From NCBI GenBank assembly GCA_907163345.1, contig CAJQUN010001130.1:1-64000 (forward strand): a stretch of 64,000 nt of DNA, in the 5' to 3' direction. Position numbers and translations under genes: made by a program. Positions within the stretch are counted from its first letter, which is position 1. Every line of letters starts with the position of its first letter. The stretch comes from Haberlea rhodopensis (Eukaryota; Streptophyta; Magnoliopsida; Lamiales; Gesneriaceae). The notes under the pieces are model-generated. The model was not told where the DNA came from. It made no database searches and saw only the letters and a program-made list of their open reading frames with translations. Positions 25,890 through 35,549 of this stretch are shown piece by piece.

Positions 25890-26256
25890 TAGGGGTGGAA
25901 ATCGGGACGAGTTTCGAGGAATCGGGATATTCGAGTTCGTGTAATCGGGTATCGGAAATACTAAAAGCATACCCAAACCCGAATATGTCGGGTACTCGAA
26001 ATTCGAGTTTCGGGTACCAGAAATCTGGTTCAGGTACCAAAACCTTGGGTTTTTTTAAAAAAAATTTGTTAAAGAAACACTACACAGATTTAAACCTAAA
26101 AAAAAAATTATTTTTAAAAGGGAATCGGGTTCGGGTACCCGAACCTGAACAATTTTTCTCCCAAACCCCTACCTGAATCCCGTTCCGAACCCGTTACTAC
26201 CCGATCGAGGAATACCCGATTATCCCGAAAAACACGATTATCCCGACCCGATTACA
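25890..26256. mobile_element. Decayed hAT-type MITE
   Basis: It begins taggggtggaaatcggg and is filled with atcgggta / taccccga words on alternating strands, as in plant hAT MITEs. Flanking 8-mers atgtaaac (25882-25889) and ttgtaaac (26257-26264) match at 7 of 8. The right end (cccgacccgattaca) lacks the expected cacccctas, so the border there is less certain. Confidence 0.55.
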
Positions 26257-26495
26257 TTGTAAACCATTTTATTGGGGTGTGATTGCTCGCCTGCGCACCC
26301 CGTGGTTTTGCCTTTGATATTTATGTTGTGTCAAAATTATTGGTTAGTGTCATACCCATGGCTCCGCCCCTGATGTTTATGTTGTGTCGATTATTAGTAT
26401 CATAAAAAAAAGTACACTCGATATATTTATGGTGTTCTTGTATAAAGACTTTTTTTGTTATCAAGACACCATTATCGGGTGATGGTTTTATACAA

Positions 26496-29193
26496 ATGAC
26501 CATAATAGGTCTCTTTATCCATAGATTTGCAAGGCAGATGACCCACCGGTGCACATTAGCGGCTGCCCCATCTCCACCATTGCCTACCAAGACCCCTGCA
26601 ATTTTCGTCCCTTTTTTTCACCTTGATCTTCGCTCCTCCACCACCTTAACCTTCGCCGACATGAGCACCACCAACCCCGCCACCAGTGATTTGGACTCCA
26701 TTTTCAAGCTGAAAAAATCCCTTCGTTTCAAAATTAAAAAGGAACTCAAGTCAATGGATCCAATACTCAGATCTCAAGAAGGTATAAACTCGAGCAAACA
26801 CGCAGATCTTGATTTTATGTGCATAATTTGGTTATTGAGTCCTGCTATTGACCGTTGTTTGATCTTAATGACATGGGTTCGTGTTTTCTTGGTCGTTCTG
26901 TTTCTTCAGATGATGCAATACAGAGAATAGTATTGGAATCTCCATGGTTTAAGACATGTAAAAGACTGTGTGCTTATATAAGTTGTGCTGCTTTAAGAGA
27001 AGTGGATACTTCTAAACTCTTGTCAGAAATTCTAAAAAACACGGGCAAAGGTATTTTCTTCGATAAGACTCGCTCTTTATAGTAAAATGCTGCTTTGAAA
27101 CTTTCATTTTAATGATATTTTGGAGAGATATTATAAGCTTCCTTATGTTTGGTTATTGAGATACTATATTTGGCATGTGTTCCTTTGTTTTAGTATTGCT
27201 TTTATTCATCAAATTTGGGTTAATTTCATTTTGATCCCACAGCCTATATTATAGCCCAAACGTGATTGAAACAATGATTTAATATGAGTTAGCTGATCTC
27301 TAACTGTCTCCAAGCATGTGTGAGTAACCTTGAATAGTCTAGTTTATAATATAGTTATAAACCACCTTCCAGCACCAAGAAGGAAGCCAAGGCGCAGTCT
27401 TTTAGGAAAGCTCGCACTTTGGCTGTAAGTGTACCTTTACTAGTGAAGCCATCCTTGATTGCAGATCTGAAATACATTTTGTAATATACACTAACAAATA
27501 TTTGTGTTATTGGCGTTTAGTGGTGATTCTACAATATTATGTCTTACTGCACCTTGTCTCGAGCTTAAGCTTCATAGTACCCTGCTCCTCAATGCACTTT
27601 GGATCTCTTAACAAATATGGCTTGTGCCAATTACCTTCATTGTGGTTCAAAGAAAGCTGATGTAATCTAAATGGATATGATATCAGATTTAAGAGTCTGC
27701 AGTTTGAAATGCCTTCTTTAGTATCAAATGTTTGATGATGTCCTTTCGAGTTTCGGTAGAACTTATAGGACCCTCACGAACACTCTAATGCATTCTTTGT
27801 TCTCTTCCAAATTTCTCCAAGCTTCCTTGATTATTTTTTAATGAAGAACAAGGCAGATCTAGAAAAAAATGACCATGTGTTGCATAGCGCCTCCAAATTA
27901 TGGTATCTGAACTTTATTGCATTTATTTGGTTTAAAGGCGGTTAAACTGTCATTCTCACAAGAGTTTTATACTTGTTTTTCCAATTTGAAGATGATCAGT
28001 ACCATGTCAGAAAGACCCTTTATGTTCCAAGGGTAGAGGACAAGAATAGTCATATGCGGATGCTGAACATCTCTACTATTGATGATCTAATTGCAAATTC
28101 AATGAACATATTGGAACCTGCTAATCTTGATGCTCAAGGAAACGAACTCGAAGATGGTAATTCTATCCTGTTGCTTAAAAAAATGCTTTCTTTGTATGAA
28201 GTATTAGATTGTGCTGCTCGACTCCGAATTTATATTTCACTGTTATCTTTTTTAGCGTAATTTTCTTTGTAAATAACTACTACCTTGGAAGCACAGATAG
28301 TTAACTGAAAATGTTAGACTCCTGAATGGAAAGCTTTTTAACCAAAAGACGAATTTTGAGCATGAAGAACTGAAGAAGGCTTGTTGGTTTTGCTGATATT
28401 TGCGTGTATGGAAATCAATATTCTGAATTATGTTAATTCATATTATTAAACTCCCATTTAGAGCTAGTTTTCTTCGTCATATCTCGCTCTTGATGATTTA
28501 TTTTGGCTGCTAAAATTATATAATTACATTTAAAGGTTTTATTTTTTTCGCAGTCATGTTCGCTAATGAACCAGTAGACTTGTTCCTTTTACCTGGTATC
28601 AAAGCTTTCTTTCAGCTCAACTTCTAGTCCAAAAGGTAAATTTGCAAGTCCGTTGAATTTGAGTTGACTCGGGCTTGCTTTTATACTACAGGGCTTGCTT
28701 TTGACAAATCTGGCCGACGGTTGGGCCGTGGTGGAGGGTAATGTTCCTTTGTGTCATCACAGTCATGAGTTTTGCTTTATTTCTTGGTTCTTGTATTTCA
28801 TTCTTTATTCTTGAGTTCTTGATGACTTTAATGTTCCATGCCAATTCCATGTTGCTATAACAATGAAGTTATTATGATAATTTCCTCACAAAGTATCAAG
28901 AACTTGCGGAGGAACGCAAGTGGCAGAAACCATTATTCAGTATGTTTCTTTACTCATTCTGCTTGGAAATACATTGTCAACATAAGCTACTTGACTGTCA
29001 TTCTGTAACATAGTGTTGATTCAGTGGGACTTTATTTTTATTTTTTTCGTGAATAGTTGCTCTTTCTTATTCACCGCAAATATTGGAAGAAGGTGTTATA
29101 CCAATCACTCCAAATGATGTATTTGTGGATGCACTTATCTCCTCCTCTGGTGTAATCCCCATTACTCGAGATGCCAGTGCGCTCTCTTCCTGA
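26496..29193 (+). CDS. 5FCL: 5-formyltetrahydrofolate cyclo-ligase, probably mitochondrial (295 aa)
   Basis: This enzyme converts 5-formyl-THF to 5,10-methenyl-THF using ATP and recycles the folate inhibitor formed by serine hydroxymethyltransferase; in plants it is mitochondrial. Seven exons: 26496-26781, 26910-27050, 27992-28156, 28554-28595, 28692-28737, 28869-28939 and 29057-29193 (888 nt), all with GT-AG borders and a closed frame. Family landmarks in order are LDSIFKLKKSLR, SPWFKTCKRLCAYISC, LYVPRVEDKNSHMRMLNI, EPVDLFLLPG, AFDKSGRRLGRGGGYYD (substrate and phosphate loop), KWQKPLFIALSYSP and VIPITPNDVFVDALISS. The first about 55 residues are rich in R, S, T and P with few acids, as in a transit peptide, followed by MSTTNPATSDLD. 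The start is the upstream ATG at 26496; an ATG at 26538 is an alternative. Intron 2 is 941 bp. The gene looks intact. Confidence 0.93.
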
Positions 29194-30985
29194 CAAAGAC
29201 AAAGCTCTTTCTGCATCGGCCAGAAAAATACTCAGCTTGCGAGTGGGATTATTGAATGATCCTTGATTTGGTGAATTCTCATCAACTATTTGAATTCTCC
29301 TAGTGAATTTTTCCTGATTTTAGGAGAGATGACAAGAAGTTGTATTAAGAATAATCGTTCTTAACTATTTCTAGTTTTTGGTTGAAGATACCAAGTCTTC
29401 TTTGTGGGAGCATCAGTCACATATAGTTGAAACGGACACATGATTTTATGTTGGTCCCAATGCTGTAACATGAGATAGGAAAGGATAAAAATGAACATAG
29501 AAAAACCTATAAAGATTATTAGGATAAAAACTACGGGAAGATAAGATTTCACTATAATATTTTGTGGGTTACAAAGTCTTAACTACGAGAATATTAACTC
29601 TTCATATAGAAGGAAAATATCTTGAAAGTTAATATAGAATTAAACTCTGAAATATAAATGTATCGAAATGATAGAACAAATTGCAATGAGGGGAACCCCA
29701 AATCTTGACATGGAAATGGCATTCCGTCTGTAGAAATGGCTGAAATCATGCGCATCATTTATTATGGCATCCTTTGTTGACCACTACATTTTACTCACCC
29801 TGTCAATAAATGTTTTGCATCATTTACCCCATAGAGACAAACTCTGATGCATTTTTGAATAGCCTTTCAGATTTCTAAAATTTAAATATTCAGGTCCGGT
29901 TCCAATGTAAATGCAGCAAGATATACTGAACAAATTATTAAAATCTTTAAACATACATGTTGATAGTTTATTCTATCTGGTATTAACATATTCGTTTGCC
30001 TCTACAACCGAAACAATCACCCATACTATCCAATGCCAGGATTCACTTTCATTTTCGACTCTTTATTGGTTTGATATTTACTTCAAAAACACGAGGAAAC
30101 ATCAAACGAACCAATATTTAATATCAAGGCCAAAGTAGCACAAACCAGTCAACCAGATATATTCGAAACAAGGATGATAATGGAAGTGATCCTTCCATGG
30201 CCAACCAACTTTTTTTCACTAATTAGTTTCAAGTTCAATTTCAGTTTTGTGGCGCATCTTCACCCTTTTCACTTCAATTGGTACTTTGTGAAGAAAATAC
30301 ATGAGGATTAAATCCAGAAAGATTCCGAATAGCAGATGACTCATTTACAGGTTAGGAAACGGCTTTGATTGATCACAATATGAATAAACTTGAACAAATA
30401 TGGTCATATAGGCAAATCCATGAATAACATAAGAACCACACCAAAAAAGAATGAACAATTAAATGTAGCAGCAGGTACATTGGCAAAACCATCAGGGAAT
30501 GAGGGGATACATGCCACTGTCTAAGACAAAAGCCAAAATCGGATTCAATTACCGCCAACTAATAAAGTATCTACTGCAGAATGCTCTTAACTTCAGAGGG
30601 ATGGCTATGGCTTCTACGATGCCAAAGATTACAATTCATCAATTCTCGAATTTGCAGTAGTACGCCAAACCCAAAAAGGATCAATATCGAAGCTCGTACC
30701 AATAATACATTATGTTATCCCAAGAACATATCTACCCTTATCAAGATCCAATGCATATCAACAATTCCAAAACGTTGATTTTTTTTATCGCCAATCGGTG
30801 TCCCAAAAAGATTTGTCATATCATATTTTATAAATAGGCCATTTCCATTGCGTTAAATGACATCAAACAAGAACATTTTCCAATTCTTTCCCAAGTAAAA
30901 CTACCATGTGCAATCCAATACAGAAGAGGCAACAATATCTTTCCAAAATTCTGTCTATGCTAAAAAGAAAGCATTCAATATAACC
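29194..30985. other. Intergenic
   Basis: This lies between two convergent genes. It holds the presumed 3' ends of the cyclo-ligase gene (plus) and the dynein light chain gene (minus). No coding or repeat structure was recognised. Confidence 0.45.
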
Positions 30986-31932
30986 TCAATCAATTTGAAT
31001 ATGCTTTTGTACAGTAGTCATGAATAAGAGGATATATATCTTGTGATCCATAGAGAAGTACAAGAACCCTCCAGCTGAATGTGTCACAAATGACCCAAAA
31101 CTTGTCCCCACTATACAGTGCCAAGCAGGTCCATAGGCCCCATCAAACTCCTGCAAAAACAAGATAGTAAAATACATAACCACTTAATCAAGTAAGAAAG
31201 AAAACAAATAAAAATTAAAAGAAGAAAGCATGAATAATCAAAATCCCACATCTTAATGATTGAAGTTGTGATCTAATTACCTTTTTAAGTGTAAAAGCGA
31301 GAGTCTTGGAGGTGAATTTCTCCAAGCTATCACGAGTCTTTCTTGCACAATTTACAGCATGAATTTGCATAGACGGAGGCATATCAACCGCAACAACTCT
31401 CACACCAGTACAAGAGAAGAAACCAGACAGCTCAATTTGTGAGCTGCAAAATGATTTTACTCTCCCTCTATTATCTAGAGGGAGAGATGATACAGACAAC
31501 CGTCTCCCCTCGAACCCTTTTTGAAAGCCCTTAACTTGGTCACTATCTAGACTCCTAGTCATCAATTGGGACGCCTTTCTCACATCATACTCCACCAAAG
31601 ATGGTTTCTTCGGGTCTTTATATGATGGGTTCTTGCTTTTGTCCTTTTCTATCACCTTGGTTCTTGTGCTGAAGTGGCGTTTCTCCTCAATTTTTGAAGC
31701 TGGAAAATCGTTTCTGTCATGCTGGCGTTTTGACTTGGTCAAAGTTGTGCAAGATGTGTCCAAAACCGGGGAAATGGTGAGGATTTTTTCTTGGAAATGG
31801 GTCTCGGGTTGTGGTTTAGAGGGCTTTAAGGAGTTGGAGGCTAATTCCTTGTGATTTGCATACAGCTTGGAGAAGCGATGTGAAATGTTTTCGACAGTGG
31901 AAGCAGGGATGATGGTGGGATCTGGGTTTGTG

Positions 31933-31963
<31 letters not shown>

Positions 31964-32093
31964 GGACTTTGGCGGTGAGAGTGGCGACGGGGGCGTCGAA
32001 GTGGGTGGGCTTGGGGTGTTTTTTGTGCGTAGAATTCATGGATATTTTGGGGTCGGTATGGTCTAAGATGCGCCTATGGCTGCTGTGTGCCAT
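30986..32093 (-). CDS. Dynein light chain (LC8/DLC) family protein with long N-terminal extension (325 aa)
   Basis: Two exons on the minus strand, 32093-31281 (813 nt) and 31150-30986 (165 nt), GT-AG, phase 0. The C-terminal about 90 residues are an LC8 fold: VRVVAVDMPPSMQ, LAFTLKK at the exon join, then EFDGAYGPAWHCIVGTSF and GGFLYFSMDHKIYILLF. LC8 proteins are dimeric hubs that bind short peptide motifs; flowering plants lack dynein heavy chains, so the role is as a hub rather than a motor part. The first about 230 residues are low-complexity, basic and serine-rich, with nine consecutive histidines at 46-54. Such extensions occur in one plant LC8 subgroup. The start ATG is 46 bp from the end of a MULE, so the native promoter is displaced or replaced. 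Confidence 0.92.
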
Positions 32094-32129
32094 TTTACAG
32101 ATAATAATGGGAATAATAACAGCAATATG

Positions 32130-32139
32130 GTGGTATACT
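32130..32139. repeat. MULE-1 left target site duplication
   Basis: gtggtatact, identical to 38610-38619. Confidence 0.95.
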
Positions 32140-32220
32140 GGGTTTTTTAACTAAATAATCGAAAAAATTAAAGTATTTAACAAAATAATCGTTTTTTTTT
32201 TTCTATTATTAAAGTGACCT

Positions 32221-32699
32221 AAGTCGCCATGTGAGATGGCGACTTCATTTGAAGTCGCCATCTCACATGGCGACTTCTACAAAAAATATTAAAAAAACTA
32301 TTATTTTTTGATGTCGCCATGTGAGATGGCGACTTCATTTGAAGTCGCCAACTCACATGGCGACTTCTACAAAAAATATTAAAAAAAACTATTATTTTTT
32401 GATGTCGCCATGTCAGATGGCGACTTCAATTGAAGTCGCCATCTCACATGGCGACATCCATAAAAATCTTAAAAAAAATATTATTTTCGGAAGTCGCCAT
32501 CTGACATGGCGACATCTTTTAATTTTTTAAAAGATGTCGCCATGTTAGATGGCGACATTATATTAAAAAATAATTGTTTTACCGATGTCGGTATATAAAG
32601 ACAGATTTTTTTTTTGTTTTTAAATATTGTCGCCATCTAAGATGGCGACAAAAAAAAAATTTATTTTTTTATTTAATGTCGCCATTTTAGATGGCGACA
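32221..32699. repeat. Left subterminal array of ten about 21-bp palindromes in MULE-1
   Basis: Ten copies of gtcgccat-(5 nt)-atggcgac or close variants occur in 480 bp, for example at 32223, 32253, 32313, 32343, 32403, 32433, 32492, 32535, 32629 and 32684. Neighbouring copies are arranged so that pairs form larger nested inverted repeats. The spacer between the half-sites varies (gtgag, ctcac, ctgac, tttag), while gtcgccat and atggcgac are nearly constant, as expected for protein-binding half-sites. Confidence 0.9.
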
Positions 32700-32920
32700 A
32701 TAATCAAAACTTTGTCTATAAAACTGAAATGTTACTCCTTTTGAAATATAACAAATTCTCTTCGGCTTTCGAACAAATTCTCTTCAGAATTCGTGAAAAT
32801 TCAAATTCTCTTCAGAATCCGTGAATATTTTCTCTGCAGGTATGTTGTTATACAAATAATTACATTTCATAATATTATATATACTGTACTAATTTATTAA
32901 ATTTGTGTTTATTTTAAGGT

Positions 32921-35281
32921 ATGTCAATTAAAGTTTTGTTGTATTGGGGAGGCAATATATTACAAGATTCAGAATCTGTTAGATATGATCGTGGTCCGTC
33001 GAAAGGCATGACAATATCTCGCACTATTAATTATTTGCAGTTAGTGAACGACGTATATGATATTACTGGCATCGACCGTAACCAGTTCATTCTGAAAATA
33101 TATTGTAAATATATATTTAGTGATTTTTCTGGGATAAAACAAACAATTTTTCCCGTTGACAGTGATTACAATTTAGCATGGGTATTGGATTCTGAACAAA
33201 ATTATAGTTGTTTGGAGATGTATATACAAACAGAACGGAGAGATCATGATTTTATTACAGAAATGCCAACAAGTGGTAGTGGTCCATTTGTAGTAGATAC
33301 AGAAATGCCAACTACCTCTAGGATTCAAGATGATGCTCCTATAGTTGCTGACAATATTGTTCCCGAGCCATTAGCAGACAGTTTTGTGGATTTTGGAGAT
33401 GATTTTCAGACTGAACCGGAGGGAATTCCATCTGAGGATGAGTCTGATGACGATGAGGTTGATATTGAAGAAGTGCCAGATAATGTACCAGACACAACCA
33501 CAACAAATACTCATGCCCTTTATCCAACAATTCCATTCTTCTCAATGACACATCCCGAAGTATTTGGAGACTCATTAGACATTCCAACAGGTAGATGGGG
33601 GAGTTACTACGACTACTCGAAAGGGGATATCCATCTAGATATGGTTTTCAAAGATAAAGCTCATTTGCAGGCAGCTGTAAAGGATTACTCTGTACGTGTT
33701 GCGAAACGGGAGTACCGCGTTGTCAAGAGTACAAAAACATTGTGGAAAGTGGTGTGCAAACACAGTATAGAAGATATGTTTTGTAGATGGTACCTGCGGG
33801 CCTCGTTGAAGAAAAAAGTTGGTTTATTCAAAATAAACAAGTATGGAGGTTCTCACACTTGCCTTTTGAGTGAGCTGTCGGTCGATCATTCAAATTTGGA
33901 CAAAAACATGATTGCTAGCTTGTTAGTGGGAAATGTTCGGCGTGATCCAGCTTACGAAATAAAGTATGTAATTCAAACAGTGAAAGATAAATATGGATTT
34001 GAGATCTCATATGCCAAAGGATGGTTTAGTTTACGACGTGCTGTTCAGAATGTGTACGGAACATGGGAGAGCTCCGTGAGGAAATTGCCTTACTATATGG
34101 GAGCTTTGCAAAAATGGAATCCCGGCACAGTCGTTGAGTGGGTTCACCTTGAAAATGCCAGACCAATAGAAAAGACTTTGAATTACGTGTTCTGGGCCTT
34201 CCATCCATGTGTACAAGGATTTCAGCATTGCCGCCGGGTAATAAGTGTGGATGGAACACATCTGTATACGAAATATCAACATAAGATGTTGATTGCCGTG
34301 GCAATGGATGCGAATAATCAAATCTTACCTTTGGCATTTGCAATTGTTGACGAAGAAAACTTTGTGTCATGGAGATGGTTTTTGGAGATGATTAGCAAGC
34401 ATATTGTGAGAAGATCTGAGGGTGGTGTATGTTTGATTTCTGACCGTCATCCAGGCCTCATTGCTGCAGCCGATTGTATTCCTGACTTCAAATCACCCCT
34501 TGGAGTACATCGATTTTGTTTGAGACATGTTTGTTCAAACTTTAATAGTCGCTTCAAATCCGTTCATTTGAAAGACTTGTGTTGGAGAGCGGGATCAGAA
34601 AATCAGGTCAGAAAATTTGATCGCACAATGGAAGAGATCAAACTTATAGAACCAAGGGCTTTTGATTACTTGAGTCGTATTGATAAGTGTCAATGGTCGC
34701 TTGCTCATGACGGAGGCTGGCGTTGTGGTATCATGACCACAAATATGTCAGAATGCATAAATGGAGTTATGAAAGGTGCACGTCGACTTCCAATCACCGC
34801 CATTGTGCAATTAACTTTTGATCGTTGTGTGCTCTATTTTTTCGAACGGCTTAAGAAGACGGAGCGAATGATTCAAAATAATCAAGAATGGCCAGATTAT
34901 GTGTTCGAAAGATATGGTCGTGCTGACTATCATTCCATCCATCATGATGTCCAGATGTTCGATCGTAGACGTCTAACCGCTTCTGTTATCACAAGAGTAC
35001 AAGCAGGACGTGGGGGTAATACGCATGTTGTGTATTTAAAATCCGGGGAATGCTCTTGTGGAAAATGGAAAGAGTTCGGAATACCTTGCTCGCATGTGAT
35101 CCAAGTGTGTCGAAAGTATGGCTTAAACGCTAAAACTTTTGTGAAGCCATATTACAATATGAATGAATATTGGAGCACATATCAAGGAGAATTCGAACCA
35201 ATGTGGGGGGGGGGGAGCATTGGGACACCCCATGTTTTGAGTTATACCACAACTCCACTCTGCGAAAAAATAGAAGAGTAG
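32921..35281 (+). CDS. MULE transposase (MuDR/MURA-like), 786 aa, C-terminus frame-slipped
   Basis: Single coding exon from ATG 32921. A probable 5'-UTR intron runs from the gtatgt at 32840 to the ttttaag just upstream. Order: a PB1-like N-terminus (about 1-105), an acidic linker (about 150-195), a MuDR N-terminal DNA-binding region (LDMVFKDKAHLQAAVKDY, about 239-256), and the MULE catalytic domain with D444 (SVDGTH), D508 (SDRH) and E611 (MSEC) as the likely DDE triad. A SWIM zinc finger C711-x-C713-x9-C723-x-H725 follows. It would cut and paste the element in the nucleus. An 11-G run at 35205-35215 puts the end out of frame. The frame continuing to 35373 (GEHWDTPCFELYHNS...) is the one shared with the sibling element, so about 20 C-terminal residues here are spurious. 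Confidence 0.93.
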   Translation: MSIKVLLYWGGNILQDSESVRYDRGPSKGMTISRTINYLQLVNDVYDITGIDRNQFILKIYCKYIFSDFSGIKQTIFPVDSDYNLAWVLDSEQNYSCLEMYIQTERRDHDFITEMPTSGSGPFVVDTEMPTTSRIQDDAPIVADNIVPEPLADSFVDFGDDFQTEPEGIPSEDESDDDEVDIEEVPDNVPDTTTTNTHALYPTIPFFSMTHPEVFGDSLDIPTGRWGSYYDYSKGDIHLDMVFKDKAHLQAAVKDYSVRVAKREYRVVKSTKTLWKVVCKHSIEDMFCRWYLRASLKKKVGLFKINKYGGSHTCLLSELSVDHSNLDKNMIASLLVGNVRRDPAYEIKYVIQTVKDKYGFEISYAKGWFSLRRAVQNVYGTWESSVRKLPYYMGALQKWNPGTVVEWVHLENARPIEKTLNYVFWAFHPCVQGFQHCRRVISVDGTHLYTKYQHKMLIAVAMDANNQILPLAFAIVDEENFVSWRWFLEMISKHIVRRSEGGVCLISDRHPGLIAAADCIPDFKSPLGVHRFCLRHVCSNFNSRFKSVHLKDLCWRAGSENQVRKFDRTMEEIKLIEPRAFDYLSRIDKCQWSLAHDGGWRCGIMTTNMSECINGVMKGARRLPITAIVQLTFDRCVLYFFERLKKTERMIQNNQEWPDYVFERYGRADYHSIHHDVQMFDRRRLTASVITRVQAGRGGNTHVVYLKSGECSCGKWKEFGIPCSHVIQVCRKYGLNAKTFVKPYYNMNEYWSTYQGEFEPMWGGGSIGTPHVLSYTTTPLCEKIEE
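35205..35215. repeat. 11-G run causing a frame slip in the transposase
   Basis: The tract follows the codons for EPM. The sibling copy has only six G here and continues into the expected WDTPCFELYH frame. A count of 9 or 12 G would restore the frame seen in that sibling. Confidence 0.85.
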
Positions 35282-35373
35282 GTCGAGATCGAACAACGCG
35301 CATTCCGAATGAGATGGACTGGCCAGAAGCCCGTGCAAGACGACAAAGTGCTTCAACTTCTCGAAATCAATAA

Positions 35374-35549
35374 ATTTTTGAACGTGTAATTGATTGTATG
35401 TTTATTGTGTAAATGATTTTACGTTATTGTGACATTATTGTACGTTTAATTACGAAATTATTGTATGTCGAATGTATGCTCAAAGAAACAAACATTTTCT
35501 CAAATTTAATCTATAAAAATCGGTTACTATTTACAACATAATGATGACT
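35374..35549. other. Intergenic gap between convergent MULE-1 genes
   Basis: A short AT-rich segment between the end of the transposase and the stop of the PMD gene. It presumably contains both polyadenylation regions. Confidence 0.5.

Noticed and set aside
31867..32154. Tryptophan-rich plus-strand frame
   Set aside because: It is the antisense of the histidine run in the dynein light chain gene.
32221..32699. CRISPR-like array
   Set aside because: The repeated units are palindromes with irregular spacing inside a eukaryotic MULE end, with no uniform spacers or cas genes.
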